DNA from: CAZELM01 sp964512995
GTDB lineage: Bacteria; CSSED10-310
Direction: 5' to 3'
NCBI GenBank assembly: GCA_964512995.1
Contig: CAZELM010000008.1
Location: 62,001-126,000, forward strand
Length of the DNA stretch: 64,000 bases
The stretch's first letter is position 1. Every line of letters begins with the position of its first letter. Below, one piece after another: positions 62,811 to 64,000 of this stretch. The position numbers were made by a program, and so were the translations under genes. Under the pieces are notes generated by a model. That model made no database searches. It saw only the letters and a program-made list of their open reading frames with translations, and had not been told where the DNA came from.

Positions 62811-63084
62811 ACGATGAATCTGACAGGGTGTGGCGTGATCACATCGGCATGATCCCCTCCCTCCGCCGGCCCTGATGGTGAAACCGGCATGTAACGCGAT
62901 TCCCTCCCCCCGCCGGCCCTGATGGTGAAACCGGCATGCAACGCGATTCCCTCATGTAATGCGATTCCCTCACCCCGCCGGCCAAGTTACTATATTGATC
63001 CATGCTGGATCGGCCGGCGACCCTCTCCCGGTCGCTGCGCTGGGAGAGGGTGAAGAAGGATCCTGCAAAACCAACCTTATTCTG
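62811..63084. repeat. Array of CCTCC-CCGCCGGCC palindromic intergenic repeats
   Basis: At least four copies of CCCTC-(C)-C-x-CCGCCGGCC lie between about 62790 and 62985, in part as gccctgatggtgaaaccggc direct repeats. They are followed by a perfect ACCCTCTCCC/GGGAGAGGGT inverted repeat at 63020-63029 and 63042-63051. The same inverted repeat recurs at 47542-47564. No gene is seen. Confidence 0.7.
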
Positions 63085-64000
63085 TCACATTTGCGCGATG
63101 GGTTTATTGCAGGTGATCCGGATGTTGACGGGTCCGCAGTAGACGACGGAGCCTGCTGATTTTTCGATCCGGAGGATATTATTGGCGATCCGGGTGAAGG
63201 TCCATGCACCGCCACCATTCCCATTGTTATTGTTGTCGTAAACAACGAACGATTCCAGATAGGCATTGTAGAAGACTTCCATGTGCCGGTACGCCCAGTG
63301 GCAACCTCCGCCGCAATGGGAAAACGCCGCCCGGATATCCATAAAAACACTGTGGGCATCGGTGATCTGAACATCCGTGTACCATGCCTGATTGCTGCAC
63401 GCAGTTCCGTCCATGACCAGAGTATATTCGCCGTCCAGATTCAGCCGGCCCTGTACACGGGCATCTCCAACGATATCCAGAGGGGCTGCGGGAGATTCGG
63501 TTCCGATTCCCACATACTGAGTGGCATTGTTGTAATAGATGCCGGATCCGGCAGCGGATCCATTGTCGTTGTATATGACCTGTTTGTTTGCTCCGGCAAT
63601 GGGTCCGGTCGGCCCCGTCACACCTTGCGGTCCTGTCGGTCCAATGGGACCCTGAATGCCCTGTGGGCCGATGTCGCCTTGAGGTCCTGTCGGTCCGATG
63701 GGACCCTGAATGCCCTGTGGGCCGATCTCACCTTGAAGTCCTGTCGGTCCGATGGGACCCTGAATACCCTGTGGCCCGATCGCACCCTGAGGTCCTGTCG
63801 GTCCGATGGGACCCTGAATGCCCTGTGGGCCGATCGCACCTTGAGGTCCTGTCGGTCCGATGGAACCCTGAATACCCTGTGGCCCGATCGCACCCTGAGG
63901 TCCTGTCGGTCCGATGGGACCCTGAATGCCCTGTGGGCCGATCGCACCTTGAGGTCCTGTCGGTCCGATGGAACCCTGAATACCCTGTGGCCCGATCGCA
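63085..64000 (-). CDS. Collagen-like repeat surface protein, 5' part beyond the window
   Basis: The frame is open to the window edge with no start seen, so the gene is partial. Residues from the edge form about seven copies of an 18-residue, 54-base Gly-x-y repeat (GPQGAIGPQGIQGPIGPT type; the first unit starts at 63629). It then runs into GVTGPTGPIAGANKQVIYND and a C-terminal domain with GIGTESPAAPLDIVGDARVQ, as in tail-fibre or filament head domains. Cys residues near CSHCGGGCHW and CGPVNIRITC could form disulfides. It is probably a secreted or surface-displayed filament. Repeat number is likely variable. Confidence 0.9.
   Translation of the reverse strand, partial: AIGPQGIQGSIGPTGPQGAIGPQGIQGPIGPTGPQGAIGPQGIQGSIGPTGPQGAIGPQGIQGPIGPTGPQGAIGPQGIQGPIGPTGLQGEIGPQGIQGPIGPTGPQGDIGPQGIQGPIGPTGPQGVTGPTGPIAGANKQVIYNDNGSAAGSGIYYNNATQYVGIGTESPAAPLDIVGDARVQGRLNLDGEYTLVMDGTACSNQAWYTDVQITDAHSVFMDIRAAFSHCGGGCHWAYRHMEVFYNAYLESFVVYDNNNNGNGGGAWTFTRIANNILRIEKSAGSVVYCGPVNIRITCNKPIAQM

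Overview
The window is about 64 kb of chromosome from a diderm, probably anaerobic or facultatively anaerobic bacterium. A lipopolysaccharide-type envelope is suggested by a GT9 heptosyltransferase, an ArnT-like transferase, a TolC-type outer membrane factor and OmpA-type proteins. Anaerobic metabolism is suggested by pyruvate:ferredoxin oxidoreductase, a selenocysteine-containing NAD-linked formate dehydrogenase, a rubrerythrin-like ferritin and ATP-type PEP carboxykinase. I cannot assign a phylum from the sequence alone. YdjY-domain, PKD, FG-GAP and collagen-like secreted proteins, Ser/Thr kinase signalling and intergenic minisatellites point to an environmental lineage with a complex cell surface.

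Layout. 0-8 kb: an FMN-binding-like secreted protein; two large secreted proteins (PKD/discoidin/toroid and FG-GAP) sharing a PAM-x-x-I-G C-terminal anchor; a YdjY-domain protein; a 21-bp minisatellite; and a frameshifted beta-helix remnant. 8.3-16 kb: an ebo-type cluster (eboB, eboC, eboF, eboD, eboE; no eboA) with translational overlaps, followed by a diheme cytochrome c/molybdopterin-like protein and a methyltransferase. 16-24.3 kb, minus strand: the conserved tadA, tRNA-Ser(CGA), tRNA-Ser(GGA), SRP RNA, dnaX, ybaB, recR group, ending in pyruvate:ferredoxin oxidoreductase. dnaX carries an A11 run that looks like a slippage site. 24.3-33.5 kb: kinase-receiver hybrid, mtgA, an NSS transporter with its MetS small subunit, a lipoprotein sulfatase, an AmmeMemoRadiSam B protein and pckA.

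33.7-37.4 kb: a three-gene Zorya-like operon (ZorA-like stator, ZorB-like OmpA protein and a third protein vaguely recalling the end of ZorC), with no ZorD or ZorE nearby. 37.6-45 kb: MobB-MobA fusion, HD hydrolase, ferritin-like protein, and the formate dehydrogenase operon (NuoE-NuoF fusion plus a selenocysteine FdhA with a visible SECIS hairpin). Molybdenum cofactor synthesis sits next to a molybdoenzyme here. 45-51 kb: a THEP1-like NTPase fused to a membrane domain, a second 21-bp minisatellite broken by a 100-N assembly gap, duplicated intergenic repeats, a GT9 transferase and a polytopic membrane protein. 51-58 kb: a CusCBA-type heavy-metal RND efflux operon whose codon use differs from its neighbours. 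57.6-64 kb: a sigma-54 activator without a receiver domain, an ArnT-like transferase, a YgiQ radical SAM protein, palindromic intergenic repeats and the C-terminal part of a collagen-like surface protein running off the window.

Best candidates for something new: the ZorAB-plus-third-gene operon, the extended ebo cluster, the dnaX slippage site, the NuoE-like domain that has lost most of its [2Fe-2S] ligands, and the THEP1-membrane fusion.
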